Assembly: GCF_045788535.1 (NCBI RefSeq) | Contig: NZ_CP074074.1 | Span: 1,922,001-1,986,000, forward strand | Direction of reading: 5' to 3' | From: Allotamlana fucoidanivorans | GTDB taxonomy: Bacteria; Bacteroidota; Bacteroidia; Flavobacteriales; Flavobacteriaceae | DNA length: 64,000 nt | In this document: piece by piece, positions 33,675 to 42,441 of the stretch | Position numbering within the stretch: position 1 is the stretch's first letter | How the letters are laid out: the number at the start of each line of letters is the position of its first letter | Notes under the pieces: model-generated | Told to the model about the DNA's origin: nothing | Database searches by the model: none | Seen by the model: only the letters and a program-made list of their open reading frames with translations | Translations under genes and position numbers: made by a program

Positions 33675-34754
33675 TTATAGCCTAAAAATCTCATAACTTT
33701 GATGTACCTGCTTTACTATATGCTCAGTACGCTCAGCATGGGTGTCACTTATAAATAATTGTCCGAAATTTTCATCATCAACCAGTTTTATAATTTGAGC
33801 TACACGGTGTTCGTCTAGTTTGTCAAAAATATCATCAAGCAATAAAATAGGGTTTTCACCACTTTGGGCTTTAATAAAATCAAACTGTGCTAATTTTAGA
33901 GCAATTAAAAACGACTTTTGTTGCCCCTGACTTCCAAATTTTTTAATGGGGTGTTCCTCAATGTTGAACTGTAAGTCGTCCTTATGAATACCGGCGCTAG
34001 TATATTGTAGGGCTTTATCTTTATTAATCACGTTTTTTAAAAGGGTGTCAAGATTAGCTTCGTATAAATCACTCGTGTAAATTAAATTTACAGATTCGTT
34101 GCCGTTACTAATCGCTTTGTAGCGTTTTTTAAAAATAGGAATAAAAGTCTTTAAAAAAGCATCACGTTTTTCAAAAATAATATGGCCGTACTCAGCAAGT
34201 TGACTGTTATACACATCTAAGGTATCCTTGTTAAAGGTGTGGTTTAAAGCAAAATACTTTAAAAGCGCATTACGTTGTGTTAGTACCTTGTTGTAATTAA
34301 TAAGTTGAATTAAATAATCTTTATCACTTTGAGAAATAACGCTATCAATAAATTTTCTTCGGGTACTGCTGCCTTCAACAATTAAATCACTATCTGCAGG
34401 AGATACAATGACTAATGGTAAAAAACCTATATGGTCACTAAACTTATCGTAGGCTTTACCGTTGCGTTTTATTACTTTTTTTTGGCCTCTTTTTAAACTA
34501 ATGGCTATTTTTTCTGTTTTTTCTTCTTTAGCATAATTACCATTAATGACAAAAAAATCTTCATCATGCTTAATATTTTGGGTCGCTACCGGATTGAAAT
34601 AACTTTTTCCGAATGATAAATGATAAATGGCATCTAGTACATTGGTTTTTCCTATGCCGTTATTTCCAACAATACAATTTATTTTGCTATTGAAAATGAA
34701 TGACTTACTGCCAAAGTTTTTGTAGTTTAGTAAAGAAAGTGATTTTAAAATCAT
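33675..34754 (-). CDS. recF: DNA replication/repair protein RecF
   Basis: RecF is a DNA-binding ABC-type ATPase that helps load RecA at gaps. The 359-residue protein has Walker A GNNGIGKTN at residues 29-37, the ABC signature GSQGQQKS, and a Walker B with LLLDDIFDKLD. The length is normal. It is divergent from the TPR-ribH operon and precedes the hydrolase and the DUF721 gene on the same strand. Confidence 0.95.
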   Translation of the reverse strand: MILKSLSLLNYKNFGSKSFIFNSKINCIVGNNGIGKTNVLDAIYHLSFGKSYFNPVATQNIKHDEDFFVINGNYAKEEKTEKIAISLKRGQKKVIKRNGKAYDKFSDHIGFLPLVIVSPADSDLIVEGSSTRRKFIDSVISQSDKDYLIQLINYNKVLTQRNALLKYFALNHTFNKDTLDVYNSQLAEYGHIIFEKRDAFLKTFIPIFKKRYKAISNGNESVNLIYTSDLYEANLDTLLKNVINKDKALQYTSAGIHKDDLQFNIEEHPIKKFGSQGQQKSFLIALKLAQFDFIKAQSGENPILLLDDIFDKLDEHRVAQIIKLVDDENFGQLFISDTHAERTEHIVKQVHQSYEIFRL

Positions 34755-34858
34755 ACAAAAAGTAACTTTTGCTGGACTATACGGCTTTGTGGATTAAAAG
34801 AAGTGCAAATTATTGAAAAATATCAAATAAATAGGCTTTTAGTTATGAAGAAAAATTA

Positions 34859-34866
34859 TATTTTTG
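34859..34866 (+). promoter_or_regulatory. TAnnTTTG -7 promoter box of the TPR-ribH operon
   Basis: TATTTTTG matches the consensus and ends 25 bases before the start of the TPR gene. Confidence 0.5.
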
Positions 34867-34891
34867 CGCGACAATAATTTAGAAAAAATAA

Positions 34892-35668
34892 ATGGCAACT
34901 TATAATAAGAGAGGGTATAAACCAAAAACTAAAGTAGAGAAAGAGCATAATATTGAAGAAGGATCTACAACTGCCGAAGTATTTAATACGCTAGATGAAA
35001 CCGCTTCAAAAACAGAGGATTTTGTAGCAAAAAACCAAAAGTATATTTTTGTTATTATTGGTCTCGTTGCTGTTATTGTATTAGGATCTTTGGGGTATAA
35101 AGAGTTTATTGCACAGCCTAAGCAAGCCACTGCTATGAATGATATGTTTCAAGCACAAAAATACTTTGATGAAGCTGTAAGTGCAGCTACTGCTCAAAAG
35201 GATTCGTTGTATAATTTGGCTTTAAATGGAGGTGAAGGTAAGTTTGGAATGCTCGATATTATTGAAGAATACAGTGGTACACCATCAGCAAATTTGGCTA
35301 GTTACTACGCAGGAACAGCTTATTTAAGATTAAAAGATTATAAGAGTGCTGTTGAACATTTGAGCAATTTTAAAAGTGAAGACGAAATTTTAGCACCTTT
35401 AGCAAAAGGTAATATAGGTGATGCTTTTGTACAATTGAATCAGCCAGAAGATGCTTTAGGGTATTATGAGGAAGCTGCTGAAATGCGTAATAATGAGTAT
35501 ACAACCCCAATGTACCTATTTAAAGCAGGAACTATAGCACTTGAGTTAGGTCAGCCAGATAAAGCGTTATCTTATTTTAAAAGAATAAAAGAAGATTATT
35601 CAAATTCTACCGAAGCTGGAAAGGTTGAAGTGTTTATAGGTAAGGCTCAGGTGTTAGCAAATAAGTAA
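34892..35668 (+). CDS. Membrane-anchored TPR protein (YfgM-like)
   Basis: A 258-residue protein with a short cytoplasmic N-terminus, one membrane segment (YIFVIIGLVAVIVLGSLGY, about 50-68) and a periplasmic part with three or four tetratricopeptide-like repeats: ANLASYYAGTAYLRLKDYKSAVEHLS, GNIGDAFVQLNQPEDALGYYEEA and ALELGQPDKALSYFKRI. The layout resembles YfgM, an ancillary subunit of the SecYEG translocon. It starts an operon with ribH and mutL. YfgM identity is inferred from architecture. Confidence 0.88.
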   Translation: MATYNKRGYKPKTKVEKEHNIEEGSTTAEVFNTLDETASKTEDFVAKNQKYIFVIIGLVAVIVLGSLGYKEFIAQPKQATAMNDMFQAQKYFDEAVSAATAQKDSLYNLALNGGEGKFGMLDIIEEYSGTPSANLASYYAGTAYLRLKDYKSAVEHLSNFKSEDEILAPLAKGNIGDAFVQLNQPEDALGYYEEAAEMRNNEYTTPMYLFKAGTIALELGQPDKALSYFKRIKEDYSNSTEAGKVEVFIGKAQVLANK

Positions 35669-35681
35669 AAATAGCTTTTTT

Positions 35682-36167
35682 ATGGCTACTGCAAATAAAA
35701 ATTTATCAGAATACGATAAGGCAACAATCCCAAACGCAAGTAAATTTCGGTTTGGGATTGTTGTTTCTGAATGGAATGAAACGGTTACAGAAGGGTTGTA
35801 CAGAGGTGCTTATGAGGCGCTTATAGATAATGGTGTGGCTCCAAACAATATCGTAAAATGGGATGTGCCTGGTAGTTTTGAACTTATTTACGGGTGCAAG
35901 AAAATGCAGGAGCAGATGGTGAGTGCGGTTATTGCTATTGGTAGTGTTATTCAAGGAGAAACAAAGCATTTTGATTTTGTCTGCGAAGGTGTTACTCAAG
36001 GCATAAAAGACTTGAATGTGATGCATGAAGTGCCTGTAATATTTTGTGTGTTAACCGACAATACCATGAAACAAGCGTTAGAACGCTCAGGCGGGAAACA
36101 CGGTAATAAAGGTACGGAAGCAGCCATTGCTGCAATAAAAATGGCTGAACTTAGAAGAAATAGCTAA
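35682..36167 (+). CDS. ribH: 6,7-dimethyl-8-ribityllumazine synthase
   Basis: RibH condenses 5-amino-6-ribitylamino-uracil with dihydroxybutanone phosphate, the penultimate step of riboflavin synthesis, in the cytoplasm as a multimeric shell. The 161-residue protein has the substrate loops FGIVVSEWNE and VPGSFEL, the stretch AIGSVIQGETKHFDFV with its catalytic His, and the final GGKHGNKGTEAA. It lies 13 bases after the TPR gene. No other rib gene is present. Confidence 0.96.
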   Translation: MATANKNLSEYDKATIPNASKFRFGIVVSEWNETVTEGLYRGAYEALIDNGVAPNNIVKWDVPGSFELIYGCKKMQEQMVSAVIAIGSVIQGETKHFDFVCEGVTQGIKDLNVMHEVPVIFCVLTDNTMKQALERSGGKHGNKGTEAAIAAIKMAELRRNS

Positions 36168-36317
36168 ATCAACTTGTCTTTGTCGTTTCATGCTTTCTAG
36201 TATTGAAGATGTTATTTTTAACCCCAGTGTTAGGGGTGTTGTTAACATTTTTTAGGATACCAGATCAGTATTTCTCTCTAATTTTAAGTACTTTTGAGGA
36301 ACAATCATTACGAGGTT

Positions 36318-36551
36318 TTGTTTAAACAACGCAAACATAAAACGTTTAATTATCAGCCACGGTTTTCAAAAGAACCTTCATTAGAAACTAAATCAAATGA
36401 AGGTGCTGAAGCTAAAGATTTTAAATCTAGGTGGCGAAGATCTCATGACTCTAAAGTCAAGGTGCGTGGGGCTATGTCTATTAAAGTATTAGTGATTATT
36501 TTGGTATTATTATTGATTGGTATGTATGTATTAGAAAAGAAATACTTGTAA
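36318..36551 (+). CDS. Small basic single-pass membrane protein 1
   Basis: A 78-residue protein with a basic N-terminal part (KQRKHKTFNYQPRFSKE) and one C-terminal membrane segment (IKVLVIILVLLLIGMYVLEK). It resembles the next gene product in layout and in the FNYxPRF motif, so the two look like a tandem pair. There is no ATG; TTG starts at 36294 and 36318 are possible, and 36318 is chosen because it aligns with the ATG of the paralogue. No function is known. Confidence 0.6.
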   Translation: MFKQRKHKTFNYQPRFSKEPSLETKSNEGAEAKDFKSRWRRSHDSKVKVRGAMSIKVLVIILVLLLIGMYVLEKKYL

Positions 36552-36573
36552 TCAAAAAAACAACTTAGAAATC

Positions 36574-36861
36574 ATGGGCCTTTTAACACGACGCGAAAAC
36601 AAGAAATTTAATTATACGCCACGCTATTATGATAACAATGGGAAAGAAGGAAGTCCATTTGAAATAAAGCATAAATTTGATGGGTATAGGAAAACCGTTG
36701 GAGCCAATAAAAGTTTAAAAGGTAAATTTATTGATGCTCTTGATGATTTTAAAAATAATCCAGATAGAGCAGCAAATAGACGTATTTTAATTATTATAGC
36801 AATTCTCGTTTTGATATTTTTGTTTATTATTGATTTCGACTTATCTATTTTCTTTTCTTAA
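36574..36861 (+). CDS. Small basic single-pass membrane protein 2
   Basis: A 95-residue protein with the motif RRENKKFNYTPRYY at the N-terminus and a C-terminal membrane segment (RILIIIAILVLIFLFIIDF). It parallels the preceding gene. Proteins of this kind next to ribH in Flavobacteriaceae are sometimes labelled riboflavin synthase subunit beta, but nothing in the sequence supports an enzyme. It precedes mutL by 7 bases and shares its transcript. Confidence 0.75.
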   Translation: MGLLTRRENKKFNYTPRYYDNNGKEGSPFEIKHKFDGYRKTVGANKSLKGKFIDALDDFKNNPDRAANRRILIIIAILVLIFLFIIDFDLSIFFS

Positions 36862-36868
36862 ATAATTT

Positions 36869-38719
36869 ATGGCAGACATCATACAGCTTTTACCCGATCA
36901 CGTTGCAAATCAAATTGCTGCAGGAGAAGTTGTACAACGTCCAGCTTCTGTGGTTAAAGAACTTCTTGAAAATGCCATTGATGCAGGAGCAGATTCTATC
37001 AAACTTATAGTAAAAGATGCCGGAAAGACCCTTGTTCAGGTTATTGATAACGGCAAAGGAATGAGTCACACTGATGCCAGATTGAGTTTTGAGCGTCATG
37101 CGACTTCAAAAATTAGAAACGCCGAAGACTTATTTCAGTTAAATACCAAGGGATTTAGAGGGGAAGCTCTAGCCAGTATCGCCGCCATTGCTCATGTTGA
37201 ATTAAAAACAAAACAAGTTGATGATGAAGTTGGAAATGCCATTGTCATTGAAGGCAGTGAAGTAGCATCACATGACATTGTGGTTACCCCAACAGGAACT
37301 TCTGTTTCTGTGAAAAATTTATTTTTTAATATACCGGCCAGACGCAATTTCTTAAAGTCTGATACGGTTGAATTACGTCATGTAATTGATGAGTTTCATA
37401 GGGTGGCACTTGCGCATCCTAATATTGCATTTGCCATGTATAATAATGGTAGTGAAAGTTTTAATTTGCCAGCAAGCAACTATCGCCAACGTATTGTAAA
37501 TATATTTGGAACCAAAACTAATGAAAAGTTAGTTCCTGTTGAAGAAGATACCGAAGTAATAAAAATATCAGGTTTTGTAGGAAAGCCCGAATTTGCTAAG
37601 AAAACAAGAGGTGAACAGTATTTTTTTGTAAATAACAGATTTATAAAAAGTGCTTATTTAAATCATGCCATTTCATCGGCTTTTGAAGGCTTATTAAAGC
37701 CAGGTACCCATGCTAGTTATTTTCTAAATTTATGGGTTGATCCACAAACTATTGATATAAATATACATCCTACTAAAACAGAAATTAAGTTTGATGATGA
37801 ACATACGCTCTACGCTATTTTGCGTTCGGCAGTAAAACATAGTTTAGGACAGTTTAATATAGCGCCAGTTTTAGACTTTGATAGAGATCCTGAACTAGAT
37901 ACGCCTTACAGCTACAAAAATAATAGTGTGAGTATCCCTAAGGTTGAAGTAGATAGCAATTTTAATCCGTTTCAAGAAGAAAAGAAATTTTCTGGTAAGC
38001 AAACCACAGCATTTAAGCCAACACCAAATAACTGGGATAGTTTGTACGTGGGCTTAGAGTCTAAAAGTAATGATACAGTTGTTGATTTTAGTGAAGTGCA
38101 CTTTGAGAGCGAAGAACAAACAGCTTCCGTTTTTGAAGTGGATAATCTTGTAGAGCCATCACATTCAACCTATCAGATTCATAATAAGTATATAGTAAGT
38201 GCTATTAAATCAGGGATGTTGCTTATAGATCAACACCGCGCACACCAACGTGTATTATATGAGGAGTTTTTAAAGACCATGACCACAAAAGAAGGCATTA
38301 GTCAGCAGTTATTATTTCCTCTGCAACTTCATTTTTCTTCCAAAGATATTGCTATTGTAAAACATCTAAAGGTAGATTTAGAGCATACAGGTTTTGTGTT
38401 TGCGGCTATAGAAGACGATTTAGTGTCGGTTACTGGTGTCCCTGTAGGGATTCCAGAAAGTGAAGTTTCTATAATTTTAGAACAATTGATTAGTGATGTA
38501 GAACAAGAAGTACCAGATACTAATTTTAGTGCTACTGATTTATTGGCAAAATCTATGGCAAAAAGCTTAGCTATAAAAACAGGACAAGCGCTTAAAAAAG
38601 ATGAGCAGGAGCATATAGTAAATAAACTATTTGCCTGTAAAGAACCCCATGTTACACCTACCAATAAAACAACATTTATCACCATGAGTGTTGATGAATT
38701 AGATAAAAAATTTATTTAA
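36869..38719 (+). CDS. mutL: DNA mismatch repair protein MutL
   Basis: MutL links mismatch recognition by MutS to strand removal. The 616-residue protein has the GHKL ATPase fold: QIAAGEVVQRPASVVKELLENAIDAGA, DNGKGM, RHATSKI and GFRGEALASIA. The C-terminal endonuclease motif DQHA(x)2E(x)4E of nicking MutL proteins reads DQHRAHQRVLYE starting at Asp454: Gln460 replaces the first Glu, while Glu465 is kept. Nicking activity is thus doubtful; mismatch repair in this lineage could use another nuclease. It lies in the TPR-ribH-mutL-rhomboid operon. Confidence 0.95.
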   Translation: MADIIQLLPDHVANQIAAGEVVQRPASVVKELLENAIDAGADSIKLIVKDAGKTLVQVIDNGKGMSHTDARLSFERHATSKIRNAEDLFQLNTKGFRGEALASIAAIAHVELKTKQVDDEVGNAIVIEGSEVASHDIVVTPTGTSVSVKNLFFNIPARRNFLKSDTVELRHVIDEFHRVALAHPNIAFAMYNNGSESFNLPASNYRQRIVNIFGTKTNEKLVPVEEDTEVIKISGFVGKPEFAKKTRGEQYFFVNNRFIKSAYLNHAISSAFEGLLKPGTHASYFLNLWVDPQTIDINIHPTKTEIKFDDEHTLYAILRSAVKHSLGQFNIAPVLDFDRDPELDTPYSYKNNSVSIPKVEVDSNFNPFQEEKKFSGKQTTAFKPTPNNWDSLYVGLESKSNDTVVDFSEVHFESEEQTASVFEVDNLVEPSHSTYQIHNKYIVSAIKSGMLLIDQHRAHQRVLYEEFLKTMTTKEGISQQLLFPLQLHFSSKDIAIVKHLKVDLEHTGFVFAAIEDDLVSVTGVPVGIPESEVSIILEQLISDVEQEVPDTNFSATDLLAKSMAKSLAIKTGQALKKDEQEHIVNKLFACKEPHVTPTNKTTFITMSVDELDKKFI

Positions 38720-38722
38720 ATT

Positions 38723-39544
38723 ATGATGCGAATTTCCGAAACCGTTAAACATTTAATAATCATTAATGCAATCATGTTTATCGGGACATTAACAATAGGG
38801 CAGGGTGTTTTGTTTTATGATTGGTTTGCTATGCATTTTCCAAAAAGTACAGCGTTTCAACCGTGGCAAGTCGTCACCCATATGTTTATGCATGGTGGTG
38901 GTATGCATCTTTTTTTTAATATGTTCGCGCTTTGGATGTTTGGTACACCCGTAGAACGGGCACTAGGATCCAAGCGTTTTTTGTTTTTATATATATCGGC
39001 TGGTTTAGGGGCTGTATTGCTGCAAGTTGGGTATTATTATGTAGATTTTTATCAAGCTTATCAGGGCATTGCAAATCTTAATATGGATGGTGAATTATTA
39101 AGAAAGATTATCTCTATTGATGCCAGTGATGGTCAGTATATAAAGGGGGAGATTTTAGGACAGCAAATGGAACCACTTTTAAATCAATATGGATTTGATG
39201 CCAATACAATCAATCAAAGTAATTTTAAAGCACTTTTTGATATGAATGTTATTGCCAGAAATACTATGGTTGGTGCGTCAGGATGTATTATGGGGGTAAT
39301 GGCTGCTTTTGGGATGATGAATCCGAATGCCGAACTCATGCTGATATTTTTGCCTATTCCTATTAAAGCCAAGTATTTTATTCCAGGAATTATTATTTTA
39401 GATTTGATTTCAGGCTTAACGGGGCAATCATTTTTTAGCCCAAGTAACACAGCATATATGGCGCACGTAGGCGGTGCGTTAACAGGCTTTTTTATTATGT
39501 GGTATTGGAAAAAAAATCAGTTTAATAGAAACCGCTGGTATTAA
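38723..39544 (+). CDS. Rhomboid intramembrane serine protease 1
   Basis: A 273-residue membrane protease with six predicted membrane helices. The catalytic pair is Ser186 in GASGCIMG and His248 in AHVGGAL; the HxxxN segment (HLFFNMF) of rhomboids is near residue 62. It cleaves other membrane proteins; substrates are unknown. A loop insert of about 65 residues (110-175) separates the third and fourth helices and is longer than usual. The start could be either of two adjacent ATG codons. It ends one base into the next rhomboid gene. Confidence 0.92.
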   Translation: MMRISETVKHLIIINAIMFIGTLTIGQGVLFYDWFAMHFPKSTAFQPWQVVTHMFMHGGGMHLFFNMFALWMFGTPVERALGSKRFLFLYISAGLGAVLLQVGYYYVDFYQAYQGIANLNMDGELLRKIISIDASDGQYIKGEILGQQMEPLLNQYGFDANTINQSNFKALFDMNVIARNTMVGASGCIMGVMAAFGMMNPNAELMLIFLPIPIKAKYFIPGIIILDLISGLTGQSFFSPSNTAYMAHVGGALTGFFIMWYWKKNQFNRNRWY

Positions 39545-40392
39545 TGAATTCATTGGCTCAAGATATCAAGGATAAGTTTTCTAATCTTAATGTTCTAGAA
39601 AAGATCATTGTGATAAACACAGCGATTTTTTTACTCACTTTTGTGCTGAGGTCTTATACGCATTGGTTGGAGTTGCCCAGTGATTTTTCTGATTTTATTT
39701 TAAAACCTTGGACACTCATCACCTATGCCTTTTTGCATTATGATTTTATGCATATCCTGTTTAATATGCTATGGCTGTATTTTTTAGGACGTATGTTTTT
39801 GAGTTTGTTTAACACAAAACTTGCACTTAATGTATACTTTCTAGGCGCTATAAGTGGTGGCGTGTTGTTTATGTTGGCCTATACGTTATTTCCAAGTTTT
39901 TTTGGTGGGTATTCTAGGTTACTTGGTGCTTCGGCCGCAGTACGGGCGCTTTTAATTTTTTTATGCGCTTATATGCCTCGTCAAGAAATACGATTTTTTA
40001 CTTTCAGTATAAAGCTTTGGTACATTGGTGCAGCTATTATTATATTAGATATTATGGGCTTGTTTGGAGGGAATGCTGGCGGTAGTTTGGCGCATTTAGG
40101 CGGAGGACTTTTAGGGTATCTATATGCGAAGCAGTTAACCAAAGGCCAGGATATAGGTAAAGGTTTTGAGCGTTTTATAGATGGTTTTATGACGCTGTTT
40201 AAATCTTCAAGAAAAGGCCCTTTAAAAACAGTTCACAAAAGAAAGAGTAAGGTTGGTGGCTATACAAAATCTGATTTTAATGCCTTTAACAATCAAAAGA
40301 AAATTGACGTTATACTTGATAAGATTGGTAAAAGTGGTTATGATAGTTTAACAGAGGAAGAAAAGGAGTTTTTATTCAGAGCTGGCAAGTAA
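39544..40392 (+). CDS. Rhomboid intramembrane serine protease 2
   Basis: A 282-residue second rhomboid, starting within the stop codon of the first (TAATG). Ser130 in GASAAV and His184 in LAHLGGG form the catalytic pair, and HILFN gives the N-terminal His-Asn. The C-terminal cytoplasmic tail (IDVILDKIGKSGYDSLTEEEKEFLFRAG) is a short helical domain (DUF6576) often attached to Bacteroidetes rhomboids. The pair differs enough that they are probably separate family members rather than a recent duplication. Confidence 0.9.
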   Translation: MNSLAQDIKDKFSNLNVLEKIIVINTAIFLLTFVLRSYTHWLELPSDFSDFILKPWTLITYAFLHYDFMHILFNMLWLYFLGRMFLSLFNTKLALNVYFLGAISGGVLFMLAYTLFPSFFGGYSRLLGASAAVRALLIFLCAYMPRQEIRFFTFSIKLWYIGAAIIILDIMGLFGGNAGGSLAHLGGGLLGYLYAKQLTKGQDIGKGFERFIDGFMTLFKSSRKGPLKTVHKRKSKVGGYTKSDFNAFNNQKKIDVILDKIGKSGYDSLTEEEKEFLFRAGK

Positions 40393-40396
40393 ACGC

Positions 40397-41422
40397 ATGA
40401 AAAAGTTGAGCATGGTAAATAAAGCGATATACGCCATTAATATTGTGGTTGCTTTATTGCTTCTGTTATCTTTTATTTTGCCGTTTTTACCTCCCAAAAC
40501 ATTTTCCATATTAGCCGTTTTAAACTTAGGGGTGTCATTCCTTATTTTGCTTAATGCACTGTTTTTTATTTATTGGTTAATAGGATTAAAAAAACAGTTT
40601 GTACTCTCTTTGGTTGTACTATGTCTCGGTTATGTTTCATTTGGGTCTTTGTATAAATTCACGTCGTCAAAACAGACTGAGCATCCTAATAATTTCAAAG
40701 TGATGAATTACAATGTTCGGTTGTTTGATTTATATGATTGGATTCCCGATGCTAATACAGAAACCAAAATTGTAGAGTTTATTAAACAGGAATCCCCCGA
40801 TATTTTAAGTATTCAAGAATATCACCCGCATGAAAAGGTGGATTTGTCGTTCTTTAAATATAAGTATGAAAAGTTATCAGGTAAGAAAACAAAGTACGGG
40901 CAGGCTATATTTTCTCAATTTCCTATAATTAACTCAGGCTCTATTGAGTTTCCAAATACAGCGAATAATGCCATTTTTGCTGATATTGTTACAAATTCTG
41001 ATACCCTGCGTGTTTATAATATACACTTAGAATCTCTGAAAATTGATGCTAAAATGGAGAATTTGAAAAAAGAAGATTCTGAACGCTTATTCAATAGAAT
41101 TAGTTCTAGTTTTAAAATGCAGCAAACGCAAACGGAATTGTTTTTAAAGCACAAAGCGTCGTGCCATTATAAAATGATTATTTGTGGAGATTTTAATAAT
41201 ACGGCCTTTTCATACGTTTATAGAAAAATTAAAGGCGATTTAAATGATACGTTCAAAGAAGCCGGGAATGGATTTGGTAGAAGTTATGACTTTAAGTTTT
41301 TTCCAGTACGTATTGACTTTGTATTAGCTGACGAAGCTTTTGCTGTAAACGGATTTAAAAGCTATAATGAGCATTTTTCTGATCATTATCCCATTATGGC
41401 GACATTGAATTTGTTGCAGTAG
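40397..41422 (+). CDS. Endonuclease/exonuclease/phosphatase family protein
   Basis: A 341-residue protein with three N-terminal membrane segments (about 10-90) and a C-terminal EEP fold domain: NYNVRLFD, LSIQEYH with the metal Glu, IHLESLK, ICGDFNNT and a final SDHYPIMATL with the catalytic Asp-His. This family cleaves phosphodiesters in DNA, RNA or phospholipid head groups. The domain faces the periplasm. It is the last gene of the mutL-rhomboid operon. Confidence 0.9.
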   Translation: MKKLSMVNKAIYAINIVVALLLLLSFILPFLPPKTFSILAVLNLGVSFLILLNALFFIYWLIGLKKQFVLSLVVLCLGYVSFGSLYKFTSSKQTEHPNNFKVMNYNVRLFDLYDWIPDANTETKIVEFIKQESPDILSIQEYHPHEKVDLSFFKYKYEKLSGKKTKYGQAIFSQFPIINSGSIEFPNTANNAIFADIVTNSDTLRVYNIHLESLKIDAKMENLKKEDSERLFNRISSSFKMQQTQTELFLKHKASCHYKMIICGDFNNTAFSYVYRKIKGDLNDTFKEAGNGFGRSYDFKFFPVRIDFVLADEAFAVNGFKSYNEHFSDHYPIMATLNLLQ

Positions 41423-41459
41423 TTGATGTTGACAGCCTAACCGTAACATGTCATATATG

Positions 41460-41768
41460 TCACATCATAGCACAATCAACGGTATCAGATATGAGATGGA
41501 TTACAAGTCCAAGACCAAACAATCGTGTTTTTTTAGGCAAACATAAAAGCAGATAGATAAGCAGTGCGTAATAGGTGTGTAAGGGGTGAAAATTGATACT
41601 GCACCTATCAGGATTAAAAATAGGTGTGGCAAGTACATGATCTATATCAATCCACAAGCCAGATAGCATAATGATGAATGCCGTTTTCCAATGCGATGTA
41701 AAAAAGACATAGGCTACTAGTAAAGGAATGAATAAATGACAGCCGTAATGAACCAGAGTTTGAAGCAT
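41460..41768 (-). CDS. DUF6122 membrane protein
   Basis: A 102-residue membrane protein with three or four helices, beginning LVHYGCHLFIPLLVAYVFF and containing WIDIDHVLATPIFNPDRCSINFHPLHT, in which His and Asp residues resemble a metal-binding hydrolase core of small membrane proteins. It ends the minus-strand parA-parB-DUF5683-dapB-lepB-wbqC operon and shares one base with the WbqC gene. Function unknown. Confidence 0.8.
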   Translation of the reverse strand: MLQTLVHYGCHLFIPLLVAYVFFTSHWKTAFIIMLSGLWIDIDHVLATPIFNPDRCSINFHPLHTYYALLIYLLLCLPKKTRLFGLGLVIHLISDTVDCAMM

Positions 41769-42391
41769 TATAAGATAGGTAGGTTTTGCGATTCTAAATA
41801 ATTCAAGGTATTAGGTCCTTCATTACAAAGCAAGTCTAAAATACTTAAGTTGGGTATAAATCCATGCTTGGCTTCAAATACTTGTGTGTAATGCTCAAAG
41901 TGTTGTGGGATTTCTTTTTTAGCTTGAACTAGAGATCTGAAATCATCAGCATGAGTAACTGTCTTTTCAAAAATTTGGGTTGTTGCTATCTCAATATCCA
42001 ATTGCAGGCAGTCCAAAATAGTTTCAATACACTTCAAATTGAAGTCTAAAATAGTATCAAATTTTTTTACAAATAAAGGTTGCAACTCATCCTCGTAATA
42101 TTCAAAAAAGGGTGAGGTTCGGTAAGCGGAAAGTAAGGACTTCCAATGCCGGCTCTGCCAATTTTCATCATTAAAAATTTTAACATCTTTGTATTTCTGA
42201 CGATTTTTTTGTGAATATACTACAGGAACATTCAATGCCATTTTACCATTGGCACCATAAATATAGCAACGGTTTCTGTACGTCTGTTTTACAAAGTTAT
42301 CGGCGGTTTCAAAAATAACCTGTTTTGCCTGCGAAATAGCAACAAAGGTCGAGATGCTAGGAAAATAGGTTGGGTGAACAAGTACGGTCAT
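41768..42391 (-). CDS. WbqC-like family protein
   Basis: A 207-residue protein of the WbqC-like family, often found near glycan or lipid-modification genes and of unknown activity. It begins VLVHPTYFPSISTFVAISQAKQVIFE and contains the conserved RNRCYIYGANGKMALNVPVVYSQKNRQKYKDV and the block NWQSRHWKSLLSAYRTSPFFEYYEDEL. A TTG at 42394 precedes the ATG at 42391, which is the better start. It lies between lepB and a DUF6122 gene in one operon. Confidence 0.9.
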   Translation of the reverse strand: MTVLVHPTYFPSISTFVAISQAKQVIFETADNFVKQTYRNRCYIYGANGKMALNVPVVYSQKNRQKYKDVKIFNDENWQSRHWKSLLSAYRTSPFFEYYEDELQPLFVKKFDTILDFNLKCIETILDCLQLDIEIATTQIFEKTVTHADDFRSLVQAKKEIPQHFEHYTQVFEAKHGFIPNLSILDLLCNEGPNTLNYLESQNLPIL

Positions 42392-42441
42392 CAAACTTTG
42401 TTTTTCAGTGGCTAACAGATTACATCAGCAAACGAACAAGG

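Noticed and set aside
38723..40392. The two rhomboid genes as a recent tandem duplication
   Set aside because: Their sequences, loop lengths and tails differ too much.
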